Shown: positions 1-6,319, counted from the first letter of the stretch. The stretch: 10,060 nt of DNA from JBCBSZ01 sp039197885 (GCA_039197885.1 JBCCTY010000146.1:1-10060), one strand, 5' to 3'. The notes: generated by a model from the letters alone, not told the origin. Translations and numbers: made by a program.

Positions 1-189
1 CCCCTGGTGACCGACGAGGAAGTCGACGGCCTCGGCCGGCGTGGCGTCGGGGTCGGTGTAGTCGCTCACCGAGGTGGCGAAGATGGCGATGCCGTAGGCG
101 AAGGTGCCGGCGGCGAGGAGCGCGCCCGCACCACCCAGGCGTCCGAGGCGGCTCGGTCGGTGGTCGGTGGTGAGGTGGGTGGTGGTCAT
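1..189 (-). CDS. N-terminal fragment of a membrane protein, runs off the left edge
   Basis: Only the first 63 residues are in the window. The start is the ATG at 189-187, which overlaps the stop of the upstream gene in an ATGA arrangement; a GGA about 9 nt upstream can serve as ribosome site, so translational coupling is likely. A polar, Thr/His/Arg-rich N-terminus of about 18 residues is followed by a hydrophobic stretch (about residues 19-40, with GALLAAGTFAYGIAIF) that looks like a first membrane helix. An acidic, probably extracytoplasmic segment then contains DPDATPAEAVDFL. This pattern, one helix followed by an outside loop carrying an A-E-A-x-x-F-L element, resembles actinobacterial DUF4386-type integral membrane proteins, but too little is visible to assign the family. 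Expected partner: the small protein encoded just upstream. Confidence 0.75.
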   Translation of the reverse strand, partial: MTTTHLTTDHRPSRLGRLGGAGALLAAGTFAYGIAIFATSVSDYTDPDATPAEAVDFLVGHQG

Positions 190-422
190 GAGGTGGTTCC
201 TTTCTCGGGGTCGTCGACGGCCTGGACGGCCACGAGCTCGACGTTGAGGGAGGCGAAGTGGGCGAGCAGCCCGTGCAGGTGCGCCGGGTCCCGGATCTCA
301 CCGACCAGGCGAGTGGTGCCCTGCTCGGTCCGGGTGATCCGGAAGTCGTCGAGGGCCGGGCGGAGCACCCGGTCCGAGGCTCGGCCCCGGATCTCGATCT
401 CGTAGTGGGTCCGGCGTTCCAT
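186..422 (-). CDS. small conserved protein of unknown function (YEIRVRG-type), 78 aa
   Basis: The ATG at 422-420 is chosen; a TTG at 437 would add five residues, and neither has a convincing ribosome site. The product is soluble, with no signal peptide or membrane segment. It begins with a Y-E-I-E-I-R-G strand (residues 7-13), continues with a strand-like ITRTEQGTTRLVGEI (29-43), then D-P-A-H-L-H-G-L-L (45-53) and a hydrophobic VELVAVQAV near the end. From memory this matches a widespread actinobacterial family of about 75-90 aa with the pattern YEIRVxGxL, then GxTxLxGxxxDQAxLHGLL. Those proteins are of unknown function and may be compact ferredoxin-like folds. The gene overlaps the following membrane-protein gene by 4 bases and diverges from the LuxR regulator, so it may be a target of that regulator; that link is inference. 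Confidence 0.8.
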   Translation of the reverse strand: MERRTHYEIEIRGRASDRVLRPALDDFRITRTEQGTTRLVGEIRDPAHLHGLLAHFASLNVELVAVQAVDDPEKGTTS

Positions 423-442
423 GCCGTCATCGTCCAACCGAG

Positions 443-451
443 CCGGGTGAG
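443..451 (+). promoter_or_regulatory. half-site CCGGGTGAG of the repeated palindrome
   Basis: The 9-mer CCGGGTGAG occurs here and again at 479-487 as the right part of the full palindrome, 36 bp away in the same orientation. It lies between the LuxR start and the small minus-strand gene. It could be a secondary site for whatever binds the full palindrome, but it may be chance. Confidence 0.3.
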
Positions 452-474
452 TGCTCCTCGCTCGTCGGCACGGG

Positions 475-486
475 TCACCCGGGTGA
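475..486. promoter_or_regulatory. palindrome TCACCCGGGTGA, copy 1 (operator candidate)
   Basis: A perfect 12-bp palindrome in the divergent gap between the 78-aa gene and luxR. The identity with copy 2 continues for 16 bp (through GAGCCG). It ends 21 nt before the luxR ATG and 9 nt before the candidate -10 hexamer, so it covers the -35/spacer zone of the luxR promoter, a position that suits repression of luxR. It also sits upstream of the minus-strand gene. Identical copies lie at 5189-5200 and 9119-9130. Confidence 0.6.
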
Positions 487-495
487 GCCGTCCTC

Positions 496-501
496 TAGAT
501 T
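496..501 (+). promoter_or_regulatory. -10 element TAGATT of a probable leaderless luxR promoter
   Basis: TAGATT fits the TAnnnT -10 consensus and is followed by exactly six bases and then the ATG at 508. The transcription start would therefore fall on or next to the A of the start codon. No Shine-Dalgarno sequence is present before this ATG, which agrees with a leaderless mRNA. There is no recognisable -35 hexamer at the usual distance; the palindrome lies there instead. Confidence 0.5.
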
Positions 502-507
502 GCGGCC

Positions 508-2673
508 ATGCCGAGTCCGGCCGTCACCTCGACCAAGGTCGCGGCGCCTCGACCGCCGGGCCGATACCTCTCACGCTCCCGGCTGATCGACCATCTCGAT
601 CACTCGGTCGAGGCCGGTCGCGGCGTCGTGCTCGTGAGCGCACCGGCCGGTGCCGGCAAGTCGACGCTCGTCAACGGCTGGCTGGGCGGTTCTGGGCGTG
701 CGTCGGGGTGGCTGCAGATCGACGAGGGTGACGACGATCCGCAGCGGTTCTGGACCTACGTCGCCGCGGCCCTGGCCGAGCCGATGCCGTCATTGACCGA
801 GGTCGTCGCCTCCGCCGCCGGCTCCGGTCTCGCTGCGGTGGTGACGGCGGTCGTCAACGAGCTTGCCGAGCTGGAGGACGGACTCGTGCTCGTGCTCGAC
901 GACTACCACCTCGTCTCGAACCCCGACGTGCACACGAGCGTCGAGCGACTCGTGACCCTCCGGCCCCCCAACCTGACCGTGGTGCTGTCGACCCGAGTCG
1001 ATCCACCCTTCCGGCTCGGACGACTCCGGGTCCGCGACGCGCTGACCGAGATCCGCGCCGACGACCTCAGATTCGATGCCGACGAGGCCGCTCATCTGCT
1101 CGATGCCGCCGCGGTCGGCCTCGACGCCTCGGCCGTCGAACGCCTCCGGGAGCGGACCGAGGGCTGGGCCGCCGGGCTCGTGCTCGCCGGACTGTCGCTC
1201 CGGAGCAGTGGCGACGTCGACGGGTTCGTGACGTCGTTCCACGGCGACGACCAGCTCGTCGCCGACTACCTGAGCGACGAGTTCCTCGACTCACTCGGCG
1301 TCGCGGAACGAGATCGACTCCTCGAGGTCTCGGTCCTCGAGCGGATGTCGGGCCCGCTCGTCGACGAGATCACCGGGAGCGACGACGGCACCGCCTGGTT
1401 GCGTTCACTGGCCGCCACCAACCAGCTCGTGATCGCCCTCGACCGCACGGGCACGTGGTTCCGCTTCCATCACCTGCTCCGCGACGTGCTCCGTGACGAG
1501 CTCGCCCACCGAGCCCCGGAGCGCCGGGCCGAGCTGCACGCCGCCGCCGGGCGATGGCACGCAGAGGTCGGCGAGCCGATCGCTGCGATCGACCATCATC
1601 TCGCCGCCGGGTGCGATGTCGAGGCGGCCGACCTCGTGACCCTCCACGCCACCGAGCTGCTCAACGTCGGCCGCGCCTACACGGTGGCCCGGTACCTCGA
1701 TCGGCTCGCTCATCTGCTGGGCGAGCACGGCGGTCTCGCGCTCGTGCGCTCGTGGATGGCGTTCATGACCGGTCGTTTCCACGAGGCCGAGACATCGCTC
1801 GCCGTCGTCGAGCGGCTCGGCGGTGACGGCGTCGACGCCGGGCTCGTGCAGGCGCTCCGGGCCATGCTCCACATCGGCGAGGGTGACGTCGCGTCTGCGC
1901 TCGCTGTCGTCCGGGCGGACGACGCGCCGACCGTCGATGCCGGACACCCCATGACGCTCGGGAGCGTCCGCGTGATGGCCGGCCACCTCGACGAGGCTCG
2001 CCCCTTCCTGACTCGGGCCAAGGAGATGGCGGCCAGCCAGCCCGACCACTTCGCCGCCGCCATCACCCGGGTCTACGAGGCGGTGGGTGAGCTCGACGCC
2101 GGGCACCTGGTGGTGGCTCGGGAGCTCGCAGCCGAGGCGATCGAGCTGGCTGCGGACCACGCGTTGAGCGAGGCCGCGCAGCTGGCGATGGCGCACAGCG
2201 TGATGGCCCGGACCTCGGTCGACCCGGACGAGGCCGTACGGGCCGCGCAGCGAGGAGTCGAGCTGGCCCGGCGTTCTCCCGAGGCACTGGTGCTCGCTTT
2301 CGCCCTGGCGAGCGCTGCCGATGCGGCGTTCCTCCACGCCGACGACGAGGCGGAGGCCCTGCTGGTCGAGGCACGGTCGGTCGTCGACCGATGTCGTGAC
2401 CCTGGCATCGCCGGTCGGTACCTGCGCCAGGTCGAGGCCCGCCACGGGCAGGCCGACCGGGTCGCCGTCGACGGTCTCGTCGAGGAGATCACCGAGCGCG
2501 AGCTCTCGGTCTTGCGCTATCTCCCGTCGAAGCTGTCCCAGCGTGAGATCGCCGCCGAGCTGTACGTGTCGCTCAACACCGTGAAGACCCACTGCAAGGC
2601 GATCTACCGCAAGCTCGGCGTCGATGGCCGCCAGGCGGCCGTCCAGGCCGCCCGCGACCACGACCTGCTCTAG
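508..2673 (+). CDS. MalT-like LuxR-family (LAL) ATP-dependent transcriptional regulator, 721 aa
   Basis: This is a large STAND-type cytosolic regulator. A P-loop near the N-terminus (SAPAGAGKST, residues 44-53, Lys51) and a Walker B strand (LVLVLDDYH, Asp131/Asp132) form the NTPase. The block R-T-E-G-W-A-A-G-L and the F-H-H-L-L-R-D-V-L element are typical of MalT/LAL proteins and mark the end of the NTPase and the winged-helix part. The middle, about residues 340-640, is Ala/Glu/Leu-rich and helical, consistent with TPR-like sensor repeats. A C-terminal GerE/LuxR helix-turn-helix spans about 661-721 (ITERELSVLRYL, then SQREIAAELYVSLNTVKTH). At 721 aa it is shorter than MalT (about 900), mostly in the sensor region. 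In this family ligand plus ATP drives oligomerisation and activation; the ligand here is unknown. The ATG lacks a ribosome site but suits leaderless translation. It diverges from the 78-aa gene and its stop lies 6 bp from the convergent glycine-rich peptide gene. Confidence 0.93.
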   Translation: MPSPAVTSTKVAAPRPPGRYLSRSRLIDHLDHSVEAGRGVVLVSAPAGAGKSTLVNGWLGGSGRASGWLQIDEGDDDPQRFWTYVAAALAEPMPSLTEVVASAAGSGLAAVVTAVVNELAELEDGLVLVLDDYHLVSNPDVHTSVERLVTLRPPNLTVVLSTRVDPPFRLGRLRVRDALTEIRADDLRFDADEAAHLLDAAAVGLDASAVERLRERTEGWAAGLVLAGLSLRSSGDVDGFVTSFHGDDQLVADYLSDEFLDSLGVAERDRLLEVSVLERMSGPLVDEITGSDDGTAWLRSLAATNQLVIALDRTGTWFRFHHLLRDVLRDELAHRAPERRAELHAAAGRWHAEVGEPIAAIDHHLAAGCDVEAADLVTLHATELLNVGRAYTVARYLDRLAHLLGEHGGLALVRSWMAFMTGRFHEAETSLAVVERLGGDGVDAGLVQALRAMLHIGEGDVASALAVVRADDAPTVDAGHPMTLGSVRVMAGHLDEARPFLTRAKEMAASQPDHFAAAITRVYEAVGELDAGHLVVARELAAEAIELAADHALSEAAQLAMAHSVMARTSVDPDEAVRAAQRGVELARRSPEALVLAFALASAADAAFLHADDEAEALLVEARSVVDRCRDPGIAGRYLRQVEARHGQADRVAVDGLVEEITERELSVLRYLPSKLSQREIAAELYVSLNTVKTHCKAIYRKLGVDGRQAAVQAARDHDLL

Positions 2674-2679
2674 AGCTGT

Positions 2680-2871
2680 TCAGCAGCGGAAGCGGTTCAG
2701 CACCGCAGCGACGACGACACCTGCGGCGGCGAAGGCCGCGATGAAGGCGCCGTCGCCGGTCGCCGCGGTCAGGGCGGCGCCGACACCGACGCCCATCGCT
2801 GCGCCGACGCCGGGGTTGAGGCCATGTCGACCTCCACCGTCGGTGGGCTCGTGAACGAGTGACTGCTCCAT
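2680..2871 (-). CDS. 63-aa glycine/alanine-rich membrane peptide
   Basis: The ATG at 2871-2869 is preceded by AGGAG with a 7-nt spacer, an excellent ribosome site that fixes the start within a longer open frame. The first 20 residues are polar (MEQSLVHEPTDGGG, then RHGLNP). The rest forms one long or two short membrane helices: GVGAAMGVGVGAALTAATG (about 21-39), whose G-x-G-x-x-x-G-x-G spacing is glycine-zipper-like, then FIAAFAAAGVVVAAVL (about 43-58), ending in the basic NRFRC with a terminal cysteine. I do not recognise the family and assign no function; membrane-active or membrane-anchoring peptides often look like this. It lies 94 bp downstream of araC1 on the same strand and ends 6 bp from the convergent luxR stop. 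The gap upstream contains TACCGT at about 2924-2929 (minus strand), a weak -10 candidate, so it may have its own promoter. Confidence 0.7.
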   Translation of the reverse strand: MEQSLVHEPTDGGGRHGLNPGVGAAMGVGVGAALTAATGDGAFIAAFAAAGVVVAAVLNRFRC

Positions 2872-2965
2872 GATCGTGCTCCTGGTCCGTGTGATCGGCC
2901 CGGTGCGGGCCTCGATTCGACGGTAGGAAACGGAGTCGTTCGTCGTCTTTGCATCGTCGGCCACG

Positions 2966-3952
2966 TCATTGCCCGTTGCGGCCAGCCTCCTGGCCTTGAC
3001 CTCGTCGGACCTGGCGAGGAGTCGAACCCGTCCAGCGCTTGAACGCTCGGTGGAACGACGGCTGATCGGAGAAGCCGACGAGGAAGGCGATGTCGACGAT
3101 GGGGTGATCGGTCGTAGAGAGCAACGTCTCGGCGAGTGACCGCCGCACGTCCACGACGATCGCGTCGTAGCGCGACCCGTCCTCGGCAAGTCGACGCCGG
3201 AGCGTTCGTTCGCTCACGGTCAGTCGATCGGCGACGAGCCGCATCGGTGGCACGCCGTCGGACAGCGCGGCCGCAACGATCTGGCGCACCTGCGCTCCGA
3301 CACCGCGCTGCGCTGCGGTCGCCCGGAGCTCGGCGTCCAGGTGCTCGGACAGGAACCGTGAGATCGCCTGGTCGGCGAGCTGCGTCGGCGAGGACAGGAA
3401 CGCGTCGTCGAGATGCAACGCATCGAGCTCACCATCGAAGACCACCGGACAGCCGAGGGCATCACCGAGCCGCTCCGCTCCCTCGTGCTGACCGTGGGCG
3501 AACGACACCGATCTCGGCGCCAGCGCCGATCCGAGACCGCTGGCCTGTCGACAGAACGCCAGGACGCCGGCGAGCACGGCCTCGTTCATCGCCCGGATAC
3601 CAGGTCGGGCCGCCGGACGGCCCGTCACGACGAGGAGCGCACCACCTCCCGAGGTGGGTCGGAGCTCGTACCGGATCGCATCGCTGACCAGGTCGCCGTA
3701 GCGCACCAGTCGTTCGAGTGCGGAGCGCAGATCCCGGGAGGTCTTGAACGCGAGACCCAGCGCGCCGTAGCTGTCGATGTCGAGCAGCTCGGCGCTGCGC
3801 ACGGCGAGGTGGGTGCAACCGTCAGCGACGATGAGCTCGATGACGTCATAGACCTCGTCGGCGTCGACGAACGTCGCTCCGTCGTCGTCATGGTCGAGAC
3901 CCAAGCGGGCCAGCAACGACGCCTCGTCGGCTCGCCCCGAGGCGAGCACCAT
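2966..3952 (-). CDS. AraC-family transcriptional regulator with arabinose-binding-like N-terminal domain (AraC1)
   Basis: From the ATG at 3952 the product is 328 aa. Residues about 5-185 form the N-terminal effector domain of the Arabinose_bd (PF12625) type seen in OruR/ArgR-like AraC proteins (including LDIDSYGALGLAFKT and ELDALHLDDAFL). The C-terminus holds two helix-turn-helix units: VPPMRLVADRLTVSERTLRRRL (234-255) and the family signature DIAFLVGFSDQPSFHRAFKRWTG (287-309). It is a close paralog of AraC2 at 5251-6243; by eye about half the aligned residues match, more in the DNA-binding part. In-frame homology to AraC2 continues 11 codons upstream of the ATG (ASLLSTSVRW against PLISSIAVRA), to an ACG at 3985-3983, but there is no ATG, GTG or TTG between there and the hydrolase stop. 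The true start may therefore be non-canonical or lost. It follows the hydrolase gene by 78 bp and may regulate it or itself. Confidence 0.88.
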   Translation of the reverse strand: MVLASGRADEASLLARLGLDHDDDGATFVDADEVYDVIELIVADGCTHLAVRSAELLDIDSYGALGLAFKTSRDLRSALERLVRYGDLVSDAIRYELRPTSGGGALLVVTGRPAARPGIRAMNEAVLAGVLAFCRQASGLGSALAPRSVSFAHGQHEGAERLGDALGCPVVFDGELDALHLDDAFLSSPTQLADQAISRFLSEHLDAELRATAAQRGVGAQVRQIVAAALSDGVPPMRLVADRLTVSERTLRRRLAEDGSRYDAIVVDVRRSLAETLLSTTDHPIVDIAFLVGFSDQPSFHRAFKRWTGSTPRQVRRGQGQEAGRNGQ

Positions 3953-3982
3953 CCACCGGACCGAGGTCGAGAGCAGCGATGC

Positions 3983-3997
3983 CGTGTCGTGACCGTA
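3983..3997 (-). promoter_or_regulatory. possible leaderless start region of AraC1 (TACGGT, 6 nt, ACG)
   Basis: Read on the minus strand, TACGGT (3997-3992) fits TAnnnT and is followed after exactly six bases by ACG (3985-3983), the codon that aligns with the initiator Met of AraC2. The geometry equals that of luxR (TAGATT, six bases, ATG). This may be a leaderless promoter whose ATG has become ACG, or a non-AUG start. It could also be chance. Confidence 0.3.
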
Positions 3998-4030
3998 CCC
4001 GGCGTCCTCGGACCGGTGCGAGGTTCGACG

Positions 4031-5113
4031 TCAGCCCTCGACCTGGGCCCGCCGGACCTCACCGATGATGCGGGGCAACAGCCGGTACGGCCGAGCCGGG
4101 GAGTCGCCCTGGTTGACGGTGCCGGCCAGATGCACGCCCAACTCGGCGGAGTGGAACAGCCACGATCCGGTCACCCCCGAGTGGCCGATCAGCTCCGGGA
4201 ACGCTCGTCGACCACTCATCCAGCGCGGCACGCCGTACCGCATGGTGCCGGCGGCGTAGCCCACGAAGGGAAAGACCCGGTTCCACGTGGCGGACCGGTG
4301 ATCCCGGGCCTCGAACAGCTCACCGCCGTGGAACGCCCGGCTGAACCGCAGCTGGTCGTCGAGCGTCGAGATGATGCCGCCGGCACCCCGTTCGGAGGCC
4401 AACGCGAGCGGGAACGAGAGACGCTGGGCGGCCTCGTAGACCGGGAGGATGTCGCGCAGGTCGCCACCGTCGAACACCTCGGTGTCGGTGAGGTCGAGCG
4501 GGACGGTGACCCGTCGCTGTACGGCGGTCGAGTAGGACACCCCCGTCGCCGCTTCGATCACGGCGGTCAGCAGCTGGAAGTTGGTGTCGGAGTACGCCGC
4601 CCGTCGACCATGGCGGTCACCTGGAGCGAAGCCGGCCTCGCTGTTGCGAGCGATCTCGACGACGTCGGCGATCGAGTACGCACGGTCGCCACCGGCGCGG
4701 ATCTGCTCCTGGACGCCGCCGTCGAAGTAGTCGGCGAGGCCCGAGGTCTGATCGAGCAGGTGGTGGACCCGCAGTTCGGCCGTGTGGTCGACGCCATCGT
4801 GCCGGTGGATCCCGTGGAGGTCCAGCTCCGGGAGGAGGTCGGTGACCCGGTCGTCGAGGCGGAGCCGGTGCTCGTCGACGAGCTGTCGGACGATCGCCGT
4901 CGTGAAGAGCTTGGAGATGCTCGCGATGACGTAGCGATCGTCGACCGACGCCTCACCCGCAACCTCACGGACCACGACCGCTCCGTCGTCGGACGCCACG
5001 GCGAGCAGCACCCCGGGAACGTTGCGGTCACGGGCGGTGCGGTCGGTCAGGCGCCGCAGTGAACGGGACAGCGCGTGCTGGTCGATGGAGGCTGTCCGGT
5101 TCGAGATGGTCAT
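4031..5113 (-). CDS. serine hydrolase of the beta-lactamase / class C (AmpC-like, esterase EstB-like) family, 360 aa
   Basis: A penicillin-binding-protein-type serine hydrolase. The catalytic S-x-x-K is SISK at residues 65-68 (Ser65 nucleophile, Lys68 base). The Tyr-containing second motif is YSD (Tyr174), in place of the class C YAN/YSN. The third motif is HSG (311-313, in IGHSGVTGSW), the usual His-x-Gly substitute for KTG in esterase and D-aminopeptidase members. DQTSGLADYF (121-130) and the GAGGIISTLDDQLRFSRA stretch (243-260) are also typical. There is no signal peptide or lipobox, so it probably works in the cytoplasm on an ester or amide of a small molecule rather than as a secreted resistance enzyme; the substrate is unknown. 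The ATG has GAGGAG eight to thirteen bases upstream. It is followed by AraC1 in the same reading frame and strand, and diverges from AraC2 across 137 bp. Confidence 0.92.
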   Translation of the reverse strand: MTISNRTASIDQHALSRSLRRLTDRTARDRNVPGVLLAVASDDGAVVVREVAGEASVDDRYVIASISKLFTTAIVRQLVDEHRLRLDDRVTDLLPELDLHGIHRHDGVDHTAELRVHHLLDQTSGLADYFDGGVQEQIRAGGDRAYSIADVVEIARNSEAGFAPGDRHGRRAAYSDTNFQLLTAVIEAATGVSYSTAVQRRVTVPLDLTDTEVFDGGDLRDILPVYEAAQRLSFPLALASERGAGGIISTLDDQLRFSRAFHGGELFEARDHRSATWNRVFPFVGYAAGTMRYGVPRWMSGRRAFPELIGHSGVTGSWLFHSAELGVHLAGTVNQGDSPARPYRLLPRIIGEVRRAQVEG

Positions 5114-5165
5114 GTCGAGCTCCTCGTCGGTGGGATACCGACACCGTCCGACGTGACGGAGTGAT

Positions 5166-5233
5166 CGGTGCTCGCCCGCCGAGGGAGTTCACCCGGGTGA
5201 GCCGCACGGCGACGCCGCGCTGATCGAGCACCG
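5166..5233. repeat. 9-bp inverted repeat CGGTGCTCG ... CGAGCACCG around palindrome copy 2
   Basis: CGGTGCTCG (5166-5174) and its exact reverse complement CGAGCACCG (5225-5233) flank the 12-bp palindrome at 5189-5200. Each arm is also preceded by TGATCG sharing its last bases (5162-5167 and 5221-5226), so the arms carry direct as well as inverted identity, 59 bp apart. The right arm ends two bases before the candidate -10 of araC2. Paired sites across a divergent promoter suggest loop-forming operator halves, for example for an AraC-type protein; an RNA hairpin is less likely with so long a loop. Confidence 0.45.
5189..5200. promoter_or_regulatory. palindrome TCACCCGGGTGA, copy 2 (operator candidate)
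   Basis: Perfect 12-bp palindrome in the divergent gap between the hydrolase and araC2, identical to copy 1 over 16 bp (5189-5204). Its centre is about 56 bp before the araC2 ATG. If araC2 is leaderless this lies upstream of -35, a place suited to activation rather than blocking. It is 76 nt from the hydrolase start on the other side. Confidence 0.6.
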
Positions 5234-5235
5234 CA

Positions 5236-5241
5236 TAGCCT
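5236..5241 (+). promoter_or_regulatory. candidate -10 TAGCCT of araC2
   Basis: TAGCCT fits TAnnnT and lies 9 nt before the ATG at 5251. No Shine-Dalgarno sequence precedes that ATG, so a leaderless or near-leaderless transcript is plausible. No -35 hexamer is recognisable at 16-18 bp. Confidence 0.35.
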
Positions 5242-5250
5242 CGCCCCGGC

Positions 5251-6243
5251 ATGCCGCTCATCTCGTCCATCGCCGTTCGAGCGATGATCGCGGCCTCGGG
5301 GCGAGACGATCAGGCCGAGCTCCTCGCTCACGTCGGTCTCGATCCCGGCCCCGCCGCTCCCGAGCTGGTGGACGACGAGGCGTTCTGGGACGTCATCGAG
5401 CGGATCGTCGACGACGGCGACGATGCCCTCCAGTTCCGCTACGCCGCGTCGATCGACATCGACCGGTACGGGGCGATGGGACTCGCCTTCAAGACCGCCG
5501 TCGATCTCCGCCGGGCACTCGATCGTGCCGTCCGCTACATCGCCCTCCTGGGCGACACGGTGCAGTACGAGCAGCGGCCCGACGGACACGGCGGGGCCGC
5601 CTTCGTACTCCTCGATCGGCCTGCGCATCGTCTCGGTGTGCGAGTCGCGAACGAGGCGGCGCTGGCGGCGATGCTGCACGTCTGTCGCCAGGTCGTCCCG
5701 GCGCCGAGTCCGTCCGCCCCCGTCTCGGTGTCGTTCCGCCACGGGCCGCCGCGGTCGCTCGAGCCGGCGCAGGACTTCTTCGGGTGCTCGCTGAGCTACG
5801 CCGCCGAGCTGGATGCGCTCCACCTCGACGCCGCCTTCCTCGACACCCCCACCCGCCTCGGCGACGAAGCGCTCTCCGAGTACCTGATCGATCAGCTCGA
5901 GGACGAGCTGACCATCGCACTCACCGAGCGAGGCATCGAGTCCCGGGTGCGGCACGTCATCGCCAACGGCCTCGCCGACGGTGTGCCCCCGATGCGCGTC
6001 GTCGCGCGGCGACTCGGGATGAGCGAGCGGACGCTGCACCGCCGCCTGGCCGACGACGGCTTGCGATACCAGGACCTCGTCGTCGGGGTGCGGGAGGCGG
6101 TGGCCACCGCACTGCTCACCACGACCGATCGGCCGCTCGTCGACGTCGCGTTCCTGACCGGCTTCTCCGACCAGAGCGCCTTCCAGCGGGCCTTCAAGCG
6201 CTGGACCGGGCAGACACCACTCGCCGTTCGTCGTACCGCCTGA
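5251..6243 (+). CDS. AraC-family transcriptional regulator with arabinose-binding-like N-terminal domain (AraC2)
   Basis: A 330-aa regulator and paralog of AraC1. The first residues (MPLISSIAVRAMIAASGR) form the usual opening helix of this subfamily, which supports the ATG at 5251 even though no ribosome site precedes it. The Arabinose_bd-type effector domain covers about residues 16-195 (IDIDRYGAMGLAFKT at 69-82; ELDALHLDAAFL at 186-197). The two DNA-binding helix-turn-helix units are VPPMRVVARRLGMSERTLHRRL (245-266) and DVAFLTGFSDQSAFQRAFKRWTG (298-320). Family members sense small molecules and usually activate a neighbouring catabolic or detoxifying gene set. The best candidates here are the oxidoreductase/DUF1772 pair 122 bp downstream, which has a 21-bp-spaced direct repeat in its upstream region, and the divergent hydrolase. 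The effector is unknown. Confidence 0.94.
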   Translation: MPLISSIAVRAMIAASGRDDQAELLAHVGLDPGPAAPELVDDEAFWDVIERIVDDGDDALQFRYAASIDIDRYGAMGLAFKTAVDLRRALDRAVRYIALLGDTVQYEQRPDGHGGAAFVLLDRPAHRLGVRVANEAALAAMLHVCRQVVPAPSPSAPVSVSFRHGPPRSLEPAQDFFGCSLSYAAELDALHLDAAFLDTPTRLGDEALSEYLIDQLEDELTIALTERGIESRVRHVIANGLADGVPPMRVVARRLGMSERTLHRRLADDGLRYQDLVVGVREAVATALLTTTDRPLVDVAFLTGFSDQSAFQRAFKRWTGQTPLAVRRTA

Positions 6244-6260
6244 TCGGTCCTGCCACCGGC

Positions 6261-6288
6261 TGGCGGGAGGTGTCAACGCCTTGGCGGG
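6261..6288 (+). promoter_or_regulatory. direct repeat TGGCGGG x2 at 21-bp spacing (AraC-type operator candidate)
   Basis: TGGCGGG occurs at 6261-6267 and 6282-6288, a spacing of exactly 21 bp or two helical turns, as in the tandem half-sites bound by AraC-family dimers. It lies between araC2 and the oxidoreductase gene, about 45-70 bp before the transcription start implied by TACGTT at 6320. Binding by AraC2 is inference. Confidence 0.4.
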
Positions 6289-6298
6289 CAGGGCCAAG
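6280..6298. repeat. inverted repeat CTTGGC-N7-GCCAAG
   Basis: Six-base arms (6280-6285 and 6293-6298) with a 7-nt loop, 37 nt after the araC2 stop and overlapping the second TGGCGGG copy. There is no T-run behind it. It could be a weak transcription terminator/attenuator for araC2 or part of an operator. Confidence 0.3.
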
Positions 6299-6319
6299 AG
6301 CCGCGACGTCTCGGCTTCG

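Noticed and set aside
7..405. 132-codon plus-strand frame at the left edge
   Set aside because: Opposite two overlapping minus-strand genes with sensible protein sequences; it has no domain of its own.
1405..2661. 418-codon minus-strand frame opposite luxR
   Set aside because: Antisense shadow; the translation is low-complexity and lacks motifs, while the plus strand has Walker and LuxR motifs.
3413..5062. Long plus-strand open frame (549 codons) opposite the hydrolase and AraC1
   Set aside because: It is an antisense shadow of two clear genes with catalytic and helix-turn-helix motifs. Long mirror frames are expected at this G+C, and its translation shows no domain.
4031..5113. The hydrolase as an antibiotic-resistance beta-lactamase
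   Set aside because: No signal peptide, and HSG in place of KTG points to the esterase/peptidase branch; nothing here supports secretion or beta-lactam hydrolysis.
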